Of a DNA stretch of 8,086 bases, positions 5,475 through 8,086 are shown one piece after another; the first letter of the stretch is position 1, and each line of letters opens with the position of its first letter. A program made the translations under genes and the position numbers. The stretch is from positions 1 to 8,086 of the forward strand of contig JANRAT010000077.1 in assembly GCA_030727885.1 (NCBI GenBank), written 5' to 3'. Below the pieces are notes generated by a model that was not told the DNA's origin, did not search any database, and was given only the letters and a program-made list of their open reading frames with translations. The DNA is from Rhodospirillales bacterium (GTDB lineage: Bacteria > Pseudomonadota > Alphaproteobacteria > Rhodospirillales > Casp-alpha2).

Positions 5475-5564
5475 ATGATTTCAACCATTTCAGTCTCTCT
5501 GCGTCCTCGCGTTCCGTTTGCCGGAGCCCTTCTGCTGCGTCGACTTATCAGCGACCGCCGGTAA
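5475..5564 (+). CDS. Possible second leucine-containing leader ORF
   Basis: ATG at 5475 opens 29 codons ending ALLLRRLISDRR and TAA at 5562. The CTT CTG CTG run lies at 5529-5537 and a further CTT at 5544. It is in the same frame as leuL; only the TGA at 5418 stops the two being continuous. Its last codons are the 5' arm of the terminator, and its stop lies in the terminator loop. No good ribosome site is seen. It may be a real second sensor, the main one, or chance. Confidence 0.4.
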   Translation: MISTISVSLRPRVPFAGALLLRRLISDRR

Positions 5565-5590
5565 CACCACGGCTGCCCGGCGGTCGCTTT
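5550..5590 (+). terminator. leuA attenuator terminator
   Basis: AGCGACCGCCGG (5550-5561) pairs perfectly with CCGGCGGTCGCT (5577-5588) around a 15-base loop, followed by a short TTT. It lies 80 bases before leuA and downstream of the leucine-rich leader peptides, so it is best read as the conditional terminator of the attenuator. Confidence 0.7.
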
Positions 5591-5658
5591 CGAAGTCGTT
5601 TCACCCAATCAGAGATTAAACGCGATGAGGGTCCAAAGCGGTCATACGACCCGGGCCC

Positions 5659-5665
5659 AGGAGAG
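5659..5665 (+). promoter_or_regulatory. leuA ribosome binding site
   Basis: AGGAGAG ends five bases before ATG 5671, fixing that start over the internal Met codon at 5698. Confidence 0.75.
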
Positions 5666-5670
5666 ATAAA

Positions 5671-7368
5671 ATGACAACCCAGACACAAAAGAAGTCCATG
5701 AATCCCGGCGACAAATACGTTGCCTTCAAACCGATTGACCTGCACGACCGGACCTGGCCATCCAAAACCATCACCAAGGCCCCGATATGGTGTTCGGTCG
5801 ATCTGCGCGACGGCAATCAGGCGCTGATCGAGCCGATGGGCCCGGACCGCAAACGCCGCATGTTCGAAAAGCTGGTCGAGATCGGCTTCAAGGAAATCGA
5901 GGTCGGCTTCCCGGCCGCTTCGCAGACCGATTTCGATTTCTGCCGCCAGCTGATCGACGATGACATGATCCCGGACGACGTCACCATTCAGGTGCTGACC
6001 CAGGCCCGGGAGCCGCTGATCGAGCGCACCTTCGAAGCCATTCGCGGTGCCAGACGTGCCATCGTGCATCTGTACAACTCGACCTCGACGACGCAGCGCC
6101 GCGTCGTCTTCAATCAGGACATGGCCGGCATCAAGCAGATCGCCGTCGACGGCACAAAAATTGTCCGCGCACTGGCCGATCAGGTCAGCGACGGCGAGAT
6201 CGTTTTCCAGTATTCGCCGGAAAGCTTCACCGGCACCGAGCTGGATTACGCCAAGGAAGTCTGTGACGCCGTGCTGGATGTGTGGGGCCCCTCGCCCGAG
6301 AAGAAAGCCATCATCAATCTGCCGGCCACCGTCGAGATGTCGAGCGCCAACATCTATGCCGATCAGATCGAATGGATGCACCGCAATCTGGCAAGGCGGG
6401 ACAGCATCGTCCTCAGCCTGCACCCGCACAACGATCGCGGCACCGGTGTCGCGGCGGCGGAGCTGGGCGTGATGGCCGGGGCGGATCGCATCGAAGGGAC
6501 GCTGTTCGGCAACGGCGAGCGGTCCGGCAACGTCGATGTGGTGACACTGGCCTTGAACATGTTTACCCAGGGCGTAGATCCGGATCTGGATTTCTCCGAC
6601 ATCAATGCGGTCATGCAGGTCGCCGAATACTGCAACCAGCTGCCGGTGCATCCGCGTCATCCGTACGTCGGCGATCTGGTCTTCACCGCTTTTTCCGGCT
6701 CACACCAGGACGCCATCAAGAAGGGTCTGGCGGCCCTGAAGTCGGCCAACAGCCCGGTCTGGGATGTGCCGTATCTGCCGATTGATCCTCTGGATGTCGG
6801 GCGCAGTTACGAAGCGGTGATCCGCATCAACTCCCAGTCGGGCAAGGGCGGTGTCGCCTATGTCATGGAAACGGATTATGGCTTCGAGCTGCCCAGACGC
6901 TTGCAGATCGAATTTTCAGGCGTCGTCCAGCTCCAGGCCGATACCTCTGGCAAGGAGCTGAGCGGCAAGGAAATCTGGTCGATCTTTGATGCGGCCTACA
7001 TGACGCAGCCCGAAGGCCGCTTCAAGTTCATCGATCACCGCTCGGTCCCGGACACCCACGCCAGCGAGGTGCGTGACCTGACTGCCAACATCACCGACGG
7101 CGGCAAGGATGTGGTCCTCAAGGGCAAGGGCTCCGGCCCGATCGATGCCTTCATGGCGGCGATCAATGCGCACATGGGCGAGGACATGAAAATTGTCAGC
7201 TACCATGAACACGCGGTCGGTGTCGGTTCGGGCACCGACGCGGTCGCCTACGTTGAAATCCAGCGCGCCGACGGCCCCGTCCTGTTCGGCGTCGGCCGCC
7301 ACGCCAACATCACCAAGGCCTCGCTGAAAGCCGTCGTCAGTGCCATCAACCGGGCGATTGCGGGGTAA
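5671..7368 (+). CDS. leuA: 2-isopropylmalate synthase
   Basis: This 565-residue enzyme makes 2-isopropylmalate from 2-oxoisovalerate and acetyl-CoA, the first committed step of leucine synthesis. The TIM-barrel catalytic domain starts near residue 38, with metal and catalytic signatures DLRDGNQAL (44-52), HPHNDRGTG (251-259, His251 and His253 as metal ligands) and GNGERSGN (280-287). [12 protein letters not shown] (341-352) and [13 protein letters not shown] (386-398) belong to the linker region typical of the long LeuA form. The C-terminal part, from about 440, is the regulatory domain for leucine feedback, ending with [15 protein letters not shown] and a helix. Length fits the long class, as in Mycobacterium tuberculosis. 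Expression is likely attenuated by the leader at 5364-5590. No other leu gene follows; the next gene is convergent. Confidence 0.97.
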   Translation: MTTQTQKKSMNPGDKYVAFKPIDLHDRTWPSKTITKAPIWCSVDLRDGNQALIEPMGPDRKRRMFEKLVEIGFKEIEVGFPAASQTDFDFCRQLIDDDMIPDDVTIQVLTQAREPLIERTFEAIRGARRAIVHLYNSTSTTQRRVVFNQDMAGIKQIAVDGTKIVRALADQVSDGEIVFQYSPESFTGTELDYAKEVCDAVLDVWGPSPEKKAIINLPATVEMSSANIYADQIEWMHRNLARRDSIVLSLHPHNDRGTGVAAAELGVMAGADRIEGTLFGNGERSGNVDVVTLALNMFTQGVDPDLDFSDINAVMQVAEYCNQLPVHPRHPYVGDLVFTAFSGSHQDAIKKGLAALKSANSPVWDVPYLPIDPLDVGRSYEAVIRINSQSGKGGVAYVMETDYGFELPRRLQIEFSGVVQLQADTSGKELSGKEIWSIFDAAYMTQPEGRFKFIDHRSVPDTHASEVRDLTANITDGGKDVVLKGKGSGPIDAFMAAINAHMGEDMKIVSYHEHAVGVGSGTDAVAYVEIQRADGPVLFGVGRHANITKASLKAVVSAINRAIAG

Positions 7369-7376
7369 TAATACGG

Positions 7377-7488
7377 CGTCATCCCGGAACCGAGCCCGAA
7401 ACTATTCGGGTGAGGTATCCGGGACCCATTTCAGATTACGACGAGGTTTTCCGTATTCCGATGGGTCCCCGCGTTCGCCGGGATGACG
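7377..7488. repeat. Palindromic intergenic repeat (CGTCATCCCGG family)
   Basis: The outer ends CGTCATCCCGG (7377-7387) and CCGGGATGACG (7478-7488) are perfect inverted copies, and inside them GGGACCCAT (7421-7429) pairs with ATGGGTCCC (7461-7469). The left half folds by itself (CCCGGA with TCCGGG, and CCCGAA-ACTA-TTCGGG at 7395-7410). The half-unit GTCATCC...GGAYCCA is shared with the repeat at 1181-1293, so both belong to one broad dispersed family. It lies between convergent leuA and the PhoX-family gene and may act as a terminator for both. Confidence 0.8.
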
Positions 7489-7506
7489 ATAGAAAGCGCA
7501 ATCCCC

Positions 7507-8086
7507 TCAGCCGATCGGCGTGCCGTCTGACTTTGTTACCGCGATGACGCACGATCTGGGCACGCTGTCGCCGCCGTCCGGGAAGTGCGAGCCGCCTCTT
7601 TCGCCCGGGTGCTGGATGCCGACGAACATGGTCTTGTAATCGGTATCCCAGCAGAGCCCGGTGATCTCGCATTCCTTCGGCCCGACCATGAAGCGGCGAA
7701 TGTCGCCGGTCAGCGGATCGGCAACCAGCATCTGGTTGTTGCCCATGCCGGCGAAGTCCTTACGGTCCGAATAGTTGCCGTCGGTCTGTATCCACAGACG
7801 GCCGCGGCTGTCGAAGGCGAGCCCGTCCGGCGCATTGAACATGTTGTCGACATCAATGTTCTTTGAGCCGCGATTGGCATCCTGATGCACAGCCGGATTA
7901 CCGGCGACGCAGAACAGATCCCAGGCGAACGTATCCGCTGTGTGGTCCGAACCGTCGGGACGCCAGCGCACGACCTGGCCGTAAAGATTTTCGGCGCGCG
8001 GATTGGGGCCCGAGACCGGCGTCGCATCGCCGCCGGCATTGGGTTTCTTGCCCCGGTCCTTGTTGTTGGTCAGGGCGCAATAAAGC
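7507..8086 (-). CDS. PhoX/DUF839-family protein, C-terminal part (possible alkaline phosphatase)
   Basis: The gene enters from beyond the right edge; 192 codons up to TGA (7509-7507) are visible. Recognisable family blocks are LYCALTNN near the edge, PNPRAENLYG, DVDNMFNAPDGLAFDSRG, LWIQTDGNYSDR, FAGMGNNQMLVADPLTGDIR, RFMVGPKECEITGLCW, and MFVGIQHPGERGGSHFPDGG. These are the conserved stretches of the beta-propeller PhoX family, calcium/iron alkaline phosphatases exported by the Tat system and often induced by phosphate starvation. The N terminus with any Tat signal is outside the window. Many family members are untested, so phosphatase activity is inference. Confidence 0.88.
   Translation of the reverse strand, partial: LYCALTNNKDRGKKPNAGGDATPVSGPNPRAENLYGQVVRWRPDGSDHTADTFAWDLFCVAGNPAVHQDANRGSKNIDVDNMFNAPDGLAFDSRGRLWIQTDGNYSDRKDFAGMGNNQMLVADPLTGDIRRFMVGPKECEITGLCWDTDYKTMFVGIQHPGERGGSHFPDGGDSVPRSCVIAVTKSDGTPIG

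Noticed and set aside
3962..5608. A 548-codon open frame on the minus strand
   Set aside because: It lies opposite the methyltransferase gene and the leu leader, is rich in Arg, Gly and His with no family motif, and has no ribosome site. It is a shadow of high-GC codon use.
5623..5669. Short ORF (ATG AGG GTC ...) ending just before the leuA ATG
   Set aside because: No ribosome site and no Leu codons; it lies downstream of the terminator and spans the leuA ribosome site. Not supported as a leader peptide.
5548..6660. A 370-codon open frame on the minus strand within leuA
   Set aside because: It is antisense to the well-conserved LeuA catalytic domain, with no recognisable protein features.

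Overview
The window is a GC-rich chromosomal stretch from what looks like an alphaproteobacterium. The evidence is a type II lumazine synthase (RibH2 type) under its own FMN riboswitch, an acyl-CoA dehydrogenase that reads like methylsuccinyl-CoA dehydrogenase of the ethylmalonyl-CoA pathway, a leucine attenuator whose leader peptide seems to start at the mRNA 5' end, and palindromic intergenic repeats of the GTCATCC...GGAYCCA kind that are common in that class. I see no tRNA, rRNA, CRISPR array, transposase or phage gene, and no recognisable defence system.

Layout. 2-646 (+): C-terminal part of an acyl-CoA dehydrogenase, overlapping a TTG-started GNAT acetyltransferase at 643-1176 (+). 1181-1293: a large palindromic repeat. 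1356-1811 (-): ribH2, preceded on its own strand by an FMN riboswitch at 1894-2039. 2111-2151: a decayed copy of the GNAT 3' end. 2159-2271: a second, unrelated palindromic repeat. 2349-2987 (+): a LysE/RhtB exporter, convergent with a secreted DRGH-type nuclease at 3009-3905 (-). 3906-4237: a divergent intergenic region with three strong palindromes. 4238-5257 (+): a family 2 O-methyltransferase-like protein. 5293-5670: a hairpin, a promoter, a leucine-rich leader peptide, a second leucine-containing small ORF and a terminator, all ahead of leuA at 5671-7368 (+). 7377-7488: a third palindromic repeat. 7507-8086 (-): C-terminal part of a PhoX/DUF839-family protein.

How it fits together. Apart from the overlapping first pair, these look like independent housekeeping and accessory units rather than one pathway. 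Two are controlled by RNA: ribH2 by FMN, and leuA probably by leucine supply through attenuation. The most unusual feature is the setting of ribH2. The unit is bracketed by two diverged, collinear copies of the junction 'GNAT tail - palindrome - LysE start', as if ribH2 and its riboswitch entered an ancestral GNAT-LysE intergenic region with a duplication of that junction. The second point of interest is the leuA leader, with two leucine-rich small ORFs in the same frame, the second ending inside the terminator hairpin.
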